Assembly (NCBI GenBank): GCA_948571325.1
Contig: CAOZKB010000009.1
Location: 1 to 23,057 of the forward strand
DNA from: an uncultured Candidatus Saccharibacteria bacterium
GTDB taxonomy: Bacteria; Patescibacteriota; Saccharimonadia; Saccharimonadales; Saccharimonadaceae
Length of the DNA: 23,057 bases
Direction of reading: 5' to 3'
The translations under genes were made by a program, and so were the position numbers. The notes beneath the pieces are model-generated. The model was not told where the DNA came from. It made no database searches and saw nothing but the letters and a program-made list of their open reading frames with translations. Below, in pieces: positions 7,265 through 15,485 of this stretch. Each line of letters starts with the position of its first letter. Position 1 is the first letter of the stretch.

Positions 7265-7377
7265 TGCCAAACAATGCTCAATTAAACGTCCGCCAGCTGC
7301 TATTCGAAGAACTTAATGAAGTGGCAAAATACGACGGTATCTGGGTGAATTATTACCTCCAAAAAATCCCCAAATAG
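7264..7377 (+). CDS. Small protein, 37 aa, coupled to the CPBP protease
   Basis: The ATG at 7264 overlaps the TGA of the CPBP gene (TGATG), the usual layout for translational coupling. The product is 37 aa, reads like a real helical protein (LNVRQLLFEELNEVAKYDG, then WVNYYLQKIPK) and has no signal peptide. The start overlap, an amphipathic leucine-rich helix and a purposeful-looking composition argue for a real gene; the short length argues against certainty. Its stop at 7375-7377 is 10 nt before the extended -10 of proS. I do not recognise a family. It could be a modulator of the adjacent membrane proteases, which is inference from position only. Confidence 0.5.
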   Translation: MPNNAQLNVRQLLFEELNEVAKYDGIWVNYYLQKIPK

Positions 7378-7386
7378 TTAAATTTA

Positions 7387-7395
7387 TGCTATAAT
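7387..7395 (+). promoter_or_regulatory. proS promoter, leaderless type
   Basis: TGCTATAAT with TATAAT at 7390-7395, and 9 nt to the proS ATG at 7405. No -35 of quality and no Shine-Dalgarno site are seen. Confidence 0.7.
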
Positions 7396-7404
7396 ACAAT
7401 TATT

Positions 7405-8640
7405 ATGCGTTATTCTCAACTTTTCACTAAAACCCTGCGTGACGCGCCCAAAGACGAAACCGCCAAAGGCGCCCAGTTTTTGATTCGTGCAGGATATGTT
7501 CATAAAGAGCTAGCTGGCATTTATGATTATCTCCCACTCGGATTACTTGTCATTGAAAATATCAAACAAATCGTTCGCGAAGAGTTAAATAATATCGGCT
7601 GCCAAGAAGTCTTAATGTCAACCCTCCAAAATCCCGAACCATGGCAAAAAACCAATCGCTGGGATATCGAAAAGATGGACGTCTGGTTTCGGACGCAGCT
7701 AGCCGCCGGCGGCGAACTCGGGCTCGCTCCTACACACGAAGAACCAATCACCAATATGATGAGAACCTACATCTCTAGCTACAAAGATTTACCAGTCTAC
7801 GTCTACCAATTCCAAACCAAATTTCGCAATGAGCTCCGTGCCAAATCCGGTATTATGCGTACGCGCGAATTTATTATGAAAGATCTTTACAGTTTTTGTG
7901 CCGACGAAAAAACTCATAATGACTTTTACCACAAGGCCGAGTTAGCCTACCATCGTATCTATCGGCGCCTAGGTATTGGCGATGATACTTTTCAGGCTTT
8001 TGCTAGTGGCGGCGTTTTTTCTAAATATAGCCACGAATTCCAGACCATCACCACGGTCGGCGAAGACACTATTTATTACAATGCCGATAAAAGCGTCGTA
8101 CTTAATGAAGAAGTATTAAACGACGAGGTACTTACCGAACTTGGCGTTAAACGCGAAGAGCTAAAATCCACTAAAGCTGCTGAAGTTGGTAATATCTTCA
8201 CTCTCAAGACAAAATACTCTGGACCGCTAGATCTTAAATATACTGATACAGAAGGAAAACGTCGAGATGTAATTATGGGCTGCTATGGCATCGGCATTTC
8301 TCGCGTCATGGGCGTCATTGCCGAAAAATATTGCGACAATAACGGTCTAATCTGGCCCGAAAGTATCGCTCCATTCAAATATTATCTCATTGGTATTGGC
8401 GAACAGGGAGCTGAGCAAGCCGAAGAACTTTATCAACAGCACACAAATGACATTCTATTCGATGACCGAAACTTACGCCCAGGCGAAAAATTTCACGACG
8501 CCGAACTGCTTGGTATTCCTTACCGTATCGTCATTTCAGATCGCAGTCTCGAAAAATCCGAAGTAGAACTTACCGACCGGCGCACCGGCGAAACCAAAAA
8601 TATTCAACTCACTGAGCTACAAAAGCTAATTAATCAATAA
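7405..8640 (+). CDS. proS: Prolyl-tRNA synthetase lacking the editing insertion
   Basis: Class II synthetase charging tRNA-Pro. Landmarks are TKGAQFLIRAG-like KGAQFLIRAG, the PTHEEPIT loop (109-116), motif 2 FRNELRAKSGIMRTREFIMKD (140-160), and motif 3 MGCYGIGISRVMG (291-303). The C-terminal anticodon-binding domain follows (about 325-411, with FDDRNLRPGEKFHDAELLGIP). At 411 aa it is well short of the 560-570 aa usual in bacteria. Residues about 215-265 replace the roughly 180-residue INS domain that hydrolyses Ala-tRNA-Pro, so cis editing should be absent, as in alphaproteobacterial-type short ProRS. The promoter is the leaderless type, 9 nt before the ATG. Confidence 0.95.
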   Translation: MRYSQLFTKTLRDAPKDETAKGAQFLIRAGYVHKELAGIYDYLPLGLLVIENIKQIVREELNNIGCQEVLMSTLQNPEPWQKTNRWDIEKMDVWFRTQLAAGGELGLAPTHEEPITNMMRTYISSYKDLPVYVYQFQTKFRNELRAKSGIMRTREFIMKDLYSFCADEKTHNDFYHKAELAYHRIYRRLGIGDDTFQAFASGGVFSKYSHEFQTITTVGEDTIYYNADKSVVLNEEVLNDEVLTELGVKREELKSTKAAEVGNIFTLKTKYSGPLDLKYTDTEGKRRDVIMGCYGIGISRVMGVIAEKYCDNNGLIWPESIAPFKYYLIGIGEQGAEQAEELYQQHTNDILFDDRNLRPGEKFHDAELLGIPYRIVISDRSLEKSEVELTDRRTGETKNIQLTELQKLINQ

Positions 8641-8685
8641 AAATCTTTAAAATCTAAAATGTTTCTAAAAACTTCACCATAGGGG

Positions 8686-8714
8686 TTGACTTTTAAGACG
8701 ATACATAATAAACT
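8686..8714 (+). promoter_or_regulatory. greA promoter, short-leader type
   Basis: TTGACT (8686-8691), a 17-nt spacer and TAAACT (8709-8714). This -10 is weaker than most here and lacks the TG extension, but the -35 is good. It ends 9 nt before the ATG at 8724. Confidence 0.55.
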
Positions 8715-8723
8715 CAAGTAGTT

Positions 8724-9167
8724 ATGAAAAAGACAGTTAATCTTACCGCTACCGGAAAAGCGGAATTAGAAAAAGAATTAGCAGAATTAATTGCTGAGCG
8801 TCCTGCCATCGCAGAGCGCATCGCTACTGCTCGTGCCTTTGGAGATCTATCAGAAAATCAAGAATACACCGATGCTCGCGCCGAACAAAAAAACGTCGAG
8901 AATCGCATCATCGAAATTCAGGAAACCCTCAAAAATGCTGTCCTTATCAAAGCAAAGACTAGTGATAAAGTTGTGATTGGTTCTACCATCGAAATTAAAA
9001 TGGCCGACAAACCATTTACCTATACCGTAGTCGGACCAGTCGAGGCTAACCCGCTTGAAGGTAAAATCTCTCACGAATCACCCCTCGGTAAACAGCTACT
9101 CGGCCGCAAAACTGGCGAAAGTTTCGATTTTAATGGTAAAAAAGTCGAAATTAGTAATATTTCCTAA
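8724..9167 (+). CDS. greA: Transcription elongation factor GreA
   Basis: GreA rescues backtracked RNA polymerase by stimulating cleavage of the nascent RNA. The 147-aa product has the N-terminal antiparallel coiled coil (about 1-75) with the acidic tip GDLSENQEY, whose Asp41 and Glu44 match the catalytic pair. The C-terminal FKBP-like domain follows (about 80-147, ending in SPLGKQLLGRKTGESFDF). Length and start agree with the family. It lies 16 nt upstream of lysS and is probably co-transcribed with it, although a TAGAAT at 9170-9175 could add a lysS promoter. Confidence 0.95.
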   Translation: MKKTVNLTATGKAELEKELAELIAERPAIAERIATARAFGDLSENQEYTDARAEQKNVENRIIEIQETLKNAVLIKAKTSDKVVIGSTIEIKMADKPFTYTVVGPVEANPLEGKISHESPLGKQLLGRKTGESFDFNGKKVEISNIS

Positions 9168-9183
9168 GGTAGAATACTAAAAA

Positions 9184-10638
9184 ATGACATTAGACGATTA
9201 TCGTAACGAAAGACTTCGCAAATTAGCAGAAATCCGCGCCCTTGATATTAATCCGTACCCCGCAAAGTCCTACCGTAATACCAAAATCAACAAGATTCTT
9301 AATCATTTTGACGAAAAAAATGGTCAAGAAGTTTGTATCGCTGGGCGTATCACCGCCATCCGCTCGTTTGGCAAGATCGCTTTTGTCAAAATCCGCGATT
9401 ATACTGGTGAAATTCAAATCTTTATGCAAAAAAGTGACGAAATCCCCAATAGAGAATTCGGGCTTAAGCAACTTAAATTATTAGATACCGGAGACTTTGT
9501 TGAGGCTACAGGATTAGTCGATAAAACTAGTACTGGCGAAATATCAGTTTTCGCCAACAGTATTAAACTACTAACTAAAAGTCTACGACCATTACCAGGT
9601 TATGACGGACTCACCAACAAAGAGGAACGCTATCGTCGTCGTTATGTAGACATGAATGTGAACCCAGAAGTCCGCGAACGTTTAGTGCGACGTTCAAAGT
9701 TCTGGCAAGTCACCCGCGATTTTATGAATGCTCATGGTTTTATCGAAGTAAATACTCCAGTCCTCGAAAAAACTACTGGCGGAGCCGATGCTACACCGTT
9801 TGAAACTCATATGAATGCTTTGGACGAAGATTATTACCTGAGAATCAGCCAAGAATTACCATTAAAGCGTTTACTGGGTGGTGGTTTTGAAAAAGTCTAT
9901 GATATTGGCCCGCGCTTTCGCAACGAGGGCGTTGACGACGAACATCTACCAGAACATATTGCTTTTGAAAGCTATGCTGCATACGAAGACTATGAAGACG
10001 GTATGAACCTTTACGAAGCAATGATAAAATATGTCGCCAGGGAAACTTGGGGTACATTAAAGTTCCACGTTGGCAATTTTGAAGTTGATTTAGATTGCGA
10101 GTGGCCCAGAATTAAATATGCCGATCTACTCAAAGAAAAGTTTGGTATCGATGTTTTTAATTTAGACCGCACCAAAGCCTTCGAGATTTTGGCTCAAAAC
10201 GGCACTAAACTCGATGCTAACATTGGCGATGGACGTATTATTGATCATTTATGGAAAATTATTCGCAAGACTTCTGCCGGGCCCTACTGGTTGATTGAAG
10301 AGCCCTTGAGTTTGAGCCCCCTGGCTAAAGTTGTTGACGATAATCCACTCGTCACGCAACGTTTCCATCCTATCATTGCTGGCACAGAAATGGGAAACGG
10401 CTACAGCGAGCTAAATGACCCGCTCGATCAGCTCGCGCGTTTTCAAGAACAGCAGGCTATGCGCGATGCCGGCGATGATGAAGCTCAGATGCTAGATACA
10501 GATTTTGTGGAAATGCTCGAATACGGTATGCCGCCTGCCTGCGGTTGGGGGAACAGTGAACGCAATTTTTGGCTACTTGAGGGCGTTTCTGGGCGCGAAG
10601 CCGTGCCATTTCCAATCATTAAAACAAAACTTGATTAG
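9184..10638 (+). CDS. lysS: Lysyl-tRNA synthetase, class II
   Basis: Charges tRNA-Lys. The N-terminal OB-fold anticodon domain (about 50-135, with VCIAGRITAIRSFGKIAFVKIRD) is followed by the YVDMNVNPEVRERLVRRSK linker. Motif 2 is FRNEGVDDEHLPEH (245-258) with ESYAAYEDYEDGM. GTEMGNGYSELNDPLDQLARF is the conserved binding segment. Motif 3 departs from the common GLGIGIDRL form: here it is PPACGWGNSERNFWLLEGVSGREAVPFP (about 450-477), one residue shorter between the glycines and the Arg (R460) and with E in place of D. The rest of the catalytic domain is intact, so activity is expected. It follows greA and converges with tdk, whose stop is 9 nt away. Confidence 0.93.
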   Translation: MTLDDYRNERLRKLAEIRALDINPYPAKSYRNTKINKILNHFDEKNGQEVCIAGRITAIRSFGKIAFVKIRDYTGEIQIFMQKSDEIPNREFGLKQLKLLDTGDFVEATGLVDKTSTGEISVFANSIKLLTKSLRPLPGYDGLTNKEERYRRRYVDMNVNPEVRERLVRRSKFWQVTRDFMNAHGFIEVNTPVLEKTTGGADATPFETHMNALDEDYYLRISQELPLKRLLGGGFEKVYDIGPRFRNEGVDDEHLPEHIAFESYAAYEDYEDGMNLYEAMIKYVARETWGTLKFHVGNFEVDLDCEWPRIKYADLLKEKFGIDVFNLDRTKAFEILAQNGTKLDANIGDGRIIDHLWKIIRKTSAGPYWLIEEPLSLSPLAKVVDDNPLVTQRFHPIIAGTEMGNGYSELNDPLDQLARFQEQQAMRDAGDDEAQMLDTDFVEMLEYGMPPACGWGNSERNFWLLEGVSGREAVPFPIIKTKLD

Positions 10639-10647
10639 GCTAATAAC

Positions 10648-11241
10648 CTATTTAGTAGCTTCCTGGCGATACTTTTCGAGACATTTCGAGCACAACGCTC
10701 GATATTCAATTTTAGTTTTACCATCATCAATCAAGATATCTGGTCCGTCTAATACCAACTTACCGTTCAAAAATCTTACATTGCGCGTTGCCTTTTGGCC
10801 ACATTCACAGATAGTTTTTAATTCTGTAATCTCCTGCGCCACTTGAAGTAATCTCGTAGCCCCTTCAAATCCGCCGTCTTTTTGTCGAAAGTTCAACCTC
10901 AGGCCATAACAAATCACTGGAATCTCCAACTTGTCCACAACTTCAACCAGTTGATCGACTTGTAGTGGTGTCAAAAACTGCGCTTCATCTACCAGTACGC
11001 AGTTTACATCAGCATAATTACTCCGAATAAGCACAAACAAATTCTCTTCACGCATAAAAACAAAATGCGTCTCCCGTCTCAAGCCAATACGAGTGAATAA
11101 ACCCTCACCGCTCTTTGTATCGGTCGCCGGTTTCGTGAGGCAAACCTTTTGCCCACGCTCCTCATAATTAAAGGCAGTTTGCAGTAACTGAATCGTTTTA
11201 CCACACCCCATTGCACCATAACAAAAATATAATTTTGCCAT
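10648..11241 (-). CDS. tdk: Thymidine kinase, type II
   Basis: Phosphorylates thymidine to dTMP for salvage. The 197-aa product has a P-loop GAMGCGKT (9-16), Walker B DEAQ (85-88) and the lasso-loop start YGLRLNF (112-118). Zinc ligands are in CEC (C145, C147) and CSKC (C184, C187). The P-loop is GAMGCGKT, whereas many homologues have GPMFSGKT. Salvage fits an organism without de novo nucleotide synthesis (inference). The gene is monocistronic and minus-strand, divergent from ldh, with a TGATATAAT -10 ending 6 nt before the ATG and no Shine-Dalgarno. Confidence 0.93.
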   Translation of the reverse strand: MAKLYFCYGAMGCGKTIQLLQTAFNYEERGQKVCLTKPATDTKSGEGLFTRIGLRRETHFVFMREENLFVLIRSNYADVNCVLVDEAQFLTPLQVDQLVEVVDKLEIPVICYGLRLNFRQKDGGFEGATRLLQVAQEITELKTICECGQKATRNVRFLNGKLVLDGPDILIDDGKTKIEYRALCSKCLEKYRQEATK

Positions 11242-11247
11242 ACTAAC

Positions 11248-11256
11248 ATTATATCA
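11248..11256 (-). promoter_or_regulatory. tdk promoter, leaderless type
   Basis: On the minus strand TGATATAAT, with TATAAT at 11253-11248, and only 6 nt to the ATG. The transcription start should coincide with the start codon. The matching -35 region lies at the edge of the 17-bp repeat. Confidence 0.7.
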
Positions 11257-11271
11257 CCCACTTTTTAATCC

Positions 11272-11305
11272 GCACCTTCGTTTTATTAGCACCTTCGTTT
11301 TATTA
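11272..11305. repeat. Perfect tandem 17-bp duplication in the tdk-ldh promoter region
   Basis: The 17-mer GCACCTTCGTTTTATTA occurs at 11272-11288 and again, directly abutting, at 11289-11305. It lies between the divergent tdk and ldh -10 elements, in the -35/upstream position of both. It may be a slippage product or a doubled binding site. Confidence 0.85.
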
Positions 11306-11312
11306 TAATCTG

Positions 11313-11321
11313 TGATATAAT
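11313..11321 (+). promoter_or_regulatory. ldh promoter, short-leader type
   Basis: TGATATAAT with TATAAT at 11316-11321, and 10 nt to the ATG at 11332. The -35 region falls in the second 17-bp repeat copy and is not a good match. Confidence 0.65.
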
Positions 11322-11331
11322 CATAAACAGA

Positions 11332-12249
11332 ATGGGTAATAAAGTTATGATCGTGGGTACTGGCAACGTTGGCGCAAGTATCGCTTTCGCATTAATTAAT
11401 CAACGTACCGTTGTGCATGAGTTAATTCTTACCGATCTTGACATTGCCGACGCCGAAGGCGAAGCCATGGATCTCTCTGACGCACTAGCCACCGCTCCGA
11501 GTTTCTTACATATTAAGACTAGAGATTATACCGCAGCAAAAGATTGCCAAGTTTGCATTATTACGGCCGGAGCCAATCAAAAACCTGGCGAAACGCGCAC
11601 AGAACTTGTTCAAAAAAATGCCAAAATCATCACCAGTATTACCGAACAAATCATGCAAAACGGTTTTAATGGTATCTTTCTTATTGTTTCCAACCCTGTC
11701 GATACACTTACTCAACTCATCCAGAAAGTTTCCGGCTTACCACCTGAGCGGGTTATTGGCAGTGGTACTGTATTAGATAGTGCCAGATTACGTTTTGAAC
11801 TTGCTACTAAACTTAATATTCACCCTAAATCCGTACATGCTTATCAAGTTGGCGAGCATGGCGACACCGAGCTTGCCTTATGGTCACTCGCTAATGCTGG
11901 CGGCGAAAAAATCACTCGCTTGTTCAAACCAACCGAACTCGCCAAAATCGAAAACAACGTTCGTAATAAAGCTTACGAAATTATCAACCGCAAGGGAGCT
12001 ACTTATTACGGCATTGGTGCTGCAATTATTCAGATCCTTAACTCAATTCTTAATGACGAACGTCGCATTCTCTCCGTCTCAAACTATGACGATTTTAATA
12101 ATATATATTATGGCTATCCGGCCGTAGTTGGTAGAGCCGGTATTCATCAACGTCTAGAACTAGAACTCAGCGAAACCGAAGGTATCAAGTTGCAAAAATC
12201 CATCAATGCTATTCGGCAAACTCTCACCAACATTAACCATAAGGATTAA
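11332..12249 (+). CDS. ldh: L-lactate dehydrogenase
   Basis: Interconverts pyruvate and L-lactate with NADH. The 305-aa product has the Rossmann motif GTGNVGAS (9-16) and Asp35 for NAD over NADP. The substrate loop is GANQKPGETR, with Gln83 where malate dehydrogenases have Arg, and Arg89. SNPVD (120-124), the substrate Arg in DSARLRF (Arg152) and the catalytic His in GEHGDTE (His176) are also present. Gln in the loop is the standard sign of lactate specificity. This fits a fermentative organism regenerating NAD+ (inference). It shares an intergenic region with tdk and is followed 3 nt later by the DUF2207-type gene. Confidence 0.92.
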   Translation: MGNKVMIVGTGNVGASIAFALINQRTVVHELILTDLDIADAEGEAMDLSDALATAPSFLHIKTRDYTAAKDCQVCIITAGANQKPGETRTELVQKNAKIITSITEQIMQNGFNGIFLIVSNPVDTLTQLIQKVSGLPPERVIGSGTVLDSARLRFELATKLNIHPKSVHAYQVGEHGDTELALWSLANAGGEKITRLFKPTELAKIENNVRNKAYEIINRKGATYYGIGAAIIQILNSILNDERRILSVSNYDDFNNIYYGYPAVVGRAGIHQRLELELSETEGIKLQKSINAIRQTLTNINHKD

Positions 12250-12252
12250 GCC

Positions 12253-14187
12253 ATGACACATCAAACATTCCACAAAAAAATCTGCGCTATTATTACTGTT
12301 ATTGGTCTAGCTAGCATTTTCACCATCTGCTCCACACAAAATACTTTTGCCTCTACTAAACTCACTACCATCGAAAGTTTCTCTGCCAATTATTATCTCA
12401 AACGCAACGCCGAGGGCTTAGCTGAAATGCGCATCGTTGAAGATATTCTAGCTGATTTTACCGACACTACCGACCAACACGGACTACGACGAGTAATTCC
12501 TTATACTAATAACGATGGTAAAAATCTCACTTTTCCCAGCGACCGAGAACTAAATATTGAAGTTTGGCGCAATGGTGAAAATGAACCCATTGACCACATC
12601 AATGCCGAAGACGGTTATTTCGAAGTCTTTATTGGTGACGCTAATCAAGTTCTGAATGGACAGCAACTTTATCGTCTTGAATATACCGTAATTAATCCAG
12701 TTTTAGATTTTGGTGAATATCAAGAACTAACCTGGGATGCCAATGGCAATGACTGGGAGACGTCATTTACTGAAGTCTCCGCCGCCATACATCTTGACAA
12801 AAATATTCAAGCTGATTTCACCGACGATGTAATTTGTTACATGGGTGAATTCGGTAGTATGCGTCATTGCGGCTCTCTAGTCCTAGAAGACGGCGCACTC
12901 TTTGCCGCAAACTACCTACCATCCGGGCACACGCTTACTTTTAGCCTTAAGTTCGATGCTAATACTTTCATAATGCCCACTGCTAATAAAGACCTTACTC
13001 TAATTGGATTCTTTACAGTCATGATTACCACTGGATTTTTTATTGTATTGCTGGATATTTTAGTTTGGCATAATACGCGTGAAAAACGCCAATACTATCG
13101 CGGACTGTTCACCAAACCAGAATATGCCCCACCTAAAGGTTTTACTGTTGCCGAAATGGCGCAAAATCATCTCGGCAGCCATCAAACCAGTAATCAAAAA
13201 GTTGCCGAATTAATTGAACTCGCCGTGCAAGACAAAATCCAAGTCATCCAATCCGCACCCAAACGCAAATCAAAGCATAATACCTGGACTATTCGCATTC
13301 TCACTACCGACCTTACGGCCGATCAAACACTCACACTCAAGCTGCTTTCCGGCAAAAAACATACCTTGCGCGTTGGCCAAGAAATTTCTCTCGAAACTTC
13401 ATATTCTAACCCAGCTCTTCTTCAGCTCGAACAAGATTACAATAGCTCACTCAAAAAGTCTCTACAGCAAAAAGAATTATGGCAAACTAATAAGTCATCT
13501 AAAACCAAGACCGCCTCTTCCGCCCACCAAGATCACACTACCGCCCAGAACTTCTGCATACAAAATAATCTCGCAATTTTCATCGCTGTCACTGCTCTGT
13601 GGCTCGGATTCAGTATCTTAGCCTTTTGCATTATTCTGGACCAGCAAGTTCCATATCGCGAATTAGTTGGAGCTCCAGCCCTTTGCATCCTCTACATCCT
13701 TATTGTCCTAGGAATCTGCATTTTTACCATTATTAGCTGTGTTTATAACTATGCTTATAGCCTACGCACCTCAAAAGGTCTAGAATACTCCCGCTATCTC
13801 GACGGACTAAAATTATATATTAAAATGGCCGAACAAGAGCGCCTTGATTTTCTCCAGAGCGTTAAAGGAGCTAATACGTCACCCCAAGGCATTGTTAAGC
13901 TTTACGAAAAACTTCTCCCTTATGCCATTCTCTTTGGTCTCGAAAAGTCCTGGCTACGCGAGCTCGAACATTATTACAAAACTCAAAACATTTCTGCGCC
14001 TAGTTGGTATATTAGTCCATACGCTTTCTCCATGGCTGATTTTCAACGCGCCACTAATCGTGCCACACAATCATTCAATAACGTTCTCCATTCGGGACTT
14101 AGCAACTCAAGCTCTAGCGCTTCCAGTTTCGGCGGAGGCGGCTTTGCAGGCAGTGGTGGCGGAGGCGGGGGCGGTGGCAGTTGGTAA
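12253..14187 (+). CDS. DUF2207-type predicted membrane protein
   Basis: A 644-aa envelope protein of unknown function. A signal peptide covers residues 1 to about 33 (basic start, hydrophobic core, cut near TFA/S). The extracytoplasmic beta-rich domain (about 40-245) resembles DUF2207: YYLKRNAEGLAEMRIVED, then HGLRRVIPYTNNDG, with a YRLEYTV strand. A membrane helix at about 248-272 is followed by a basic cytoplasmic domain (273-435) and two more helices (440-462, 471-497). A cytoplasmic helical region and a low-complexity tail (SSSASSFGGGGFAGSGGG..., ending GGSW) close it; this Gly-rich/Trp ending is typical of the family. It is joined to ldh by a 3-nt gap, but I see no functional link. Confidence 0.8.
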   Translation: MTHQTFHKKICAIITVIGLASIFTICSTQNTFASTKLTTIESFSANYYLKRNAEGLAEMRIVEDILADFTDTTDQHGLRRVIPYTNNDGKNLTFPSDRELNIEVWRNGENEPIDHINAEDGYFEVFIGDANQVLNGQQLYRLEYTVINPVLDFGEYQELTWDANGNDWETSFTEVSAAIHLDKNIQADFTDDVICYMGEFGSMRHCGSLVLEDGALFAANYLPSGHTLTFSLKFDANTFIMPTANKDLTLIGFFTVMITTGFFIVLLDILVWHNTREKRQYYRGLFTKPEYAPPKGFTVAEMAQNHLGSHQTSNQKVAELIELAVQDKIQVIQSAPKRKSKHNTWTIRILTTDLTADQTLTLKLLSGKKHTLRVGQEISLETSYSNPALLQLEQDYNSSLKKSLQQKELWQTNKSSKTKTASSAHQDHTTAQNFCIQNNLAIFIAVTALWLGFSILAFCIILDQQVPYRELVGAPALCILYILIVLGICIFTIISCVYNYAYSLRTSKGLEYSRYLDGLKLYIKMAEQERLDFLQSVKGANTSPQGIVKLYEKLLPYAILFGLEKSWLRELEHYYKTQNISAPSWYISPYAFSMADFQRATNRATQSFNNVLHSGLSNSSSSASSFGGGGFAGSGGGGGGGGSW

Positions 14188-14224
14188 TCTACCTAGATTG
14201 CATCTTTAGTAAAATACTAATTTA

Positions 14225-14233
14225 TGGTACAAT
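14225..14233 (+). promoter_or_regulatory. serS promoter, leaderless type
   Basis: TGGTACAAT with TACAAT at 14228-14233, preceded by TTTAGT at a workable distance. Only 6 nt separate it from the ATG at 14240, and there is no Shine-Dalgarno. Confidence 0.65.
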
Positions 14234-14239
14234 AATTAT

Positions 14240-15484
14240 ATGTTAGACATCAATTATATTCGCGCCAATCAGGCCCTCGTTGAAAAATCCACCAAAGAAA
14301 AAGGTTATTCCGTTAATGTCTCAGATTTACTTAAATTAGACGACGAGCGACGCGAAATATTGCAAAATGTCGAAAAGCTTCGCCAGGAGCGCAACGAAAT
14401 TGCTGCTCAAATGAAAAACGGCAAACCTAACGAAGCTCTTATTCAAAAAGGCCGCAAACTCAAAGAGCAGTTAGCTCAGATTGAACCAGAATTAAACACA
14501 ATTGAAGAAAAAATCGAAAAGCTTTTAAAACAAGTTCCCAATATTATCTTCGACGATGTACCACTTGGCGGGGAAGAGTGTAGTGTCGAAATCGCTAAAT
14601 GGGGCAACAATCATACATCTGGCGTCGATCATTTAGACTATGCTGAAAGTCGCAATTGGGTAGATTTTCCTCGTGGAGCTAAAGTTGCCGGTGCAAAATT
14701 CTATTATACTAAAGGAGAATTAGCCCTACTCGAAAACGCTTTATTACAATTCGGCATCCAAAAAGTCACCGAACACGGCTTCACTCTCATGATGGTGCCA
14801 GACATGGTTTCCAGCAAGGTCCTCGAAGGTTGCGGCTTTAACCCACGCAGCAGCGAACAAAGCGACGAATATTTTATTGAGGGGGAAGACCTTGCAATGA
14901 TCGCCACTGCCGAAATGCCACTCACCGGCTACCACATGGACGAAATCATTGATGAGGATGAATTACCTCTCTGCTACGCCGGTTATTCCGCCTGTTTCCG
15001 TAAAGAGGCTGGTACCTATGGTAAGTACACCCGCGGGCTGTTTCGCGTTCACCAATTTAACAAACTCGAAATGTATGTTTTTTGTTTACCAGAAAAATCC
15101 CAAGAAATGCACGAAAAAATTCGTTCCATCGAGGAAGAAATCTGGCAAGCCATTGGCATACCTTACCGTATCATTAATATTGCCGCTGGCGATCTCGGAG
15201 CTCCTGCCGCCAAAAAATATGACATTGAGTACTGGTCGCCAGTTAATCAAAAATACCAAGAGCTCACCAGCTGCTCTAACTGTACCGACTTTCAAGCTCG
15301 TAGCCTCAATATCCGCGTACGACGTAAAGACGGTAGCATCGAAGTACTACATACTCTAAATGGCACTGCAATTTCTTTTGCTCGCACTATGGTGGCACTC
15401 ATCGAAAATTATGCTGAGCCAAACGGCAAACTCAAAATTCCCGAAGTCTTACAAAAATATCTAAACGGCGCGAAAGAACTCTAA
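14240..15484 (+). CDS. serS: Seryl-tRNA synthetase
   Basis: Charges tRNA-Ser (and tRNA-Sec where present). The N-terminal long coiled coil that grips the tRNA covers about residues 30-100 (DDERREILQNVEKLRQERNEI). The class II core follows, with TAEMPLT (223-229), motif 2 CFRKEAGTYGKYTRGLFRVHQF (252-273) and motif 3 LNGTAISFARTMVALIENY (373-391, Arg382). Length 414 aa is typical (E. coli 430). The motif 2 loop GTYGKYTRG replaces the more common GSAGRDTRG. The murJ ATG lies 1 nt after the stop, indicating coupling. Confidence 0.96.
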   Translation: MLDINYIRANQALVEKSTKEKGYSVNVSDLLKLDDERREILQNVEKLRQERNEIAAQMKNGKPNEALIQKGRKLKEQLAQIEPELNTIEEKIEKLLKQVPNIIFDDVPLGGEECSVEIAKWGNNHTSGVDHLDYAESRNWVDFPRGAKVAGAKFYYTKGELALLENALLQFGIQKVTEHGFTLMMVPDMVSSKVLEGCGFNPRSSEQSDEYFIEGEDLAMIATAEMPLTGYHMDEIIDEDELPLCYAGYSACFRKEAGTYGKYTRGLFRVHQFNKLEMYVFCLPEKSQEMHEKIRSIEEEIWQAIGIPYRIINIAAGDLGAPAAKKYDIEYWSPVNQKYQELTSCSNCTDFQARSLNIRVRRKDGSIEVLHTLNGTAISFARTMVALIENYAEPNGKLKIPEVLQKYLNGAKEL

Positions 15485-15485
15485 T

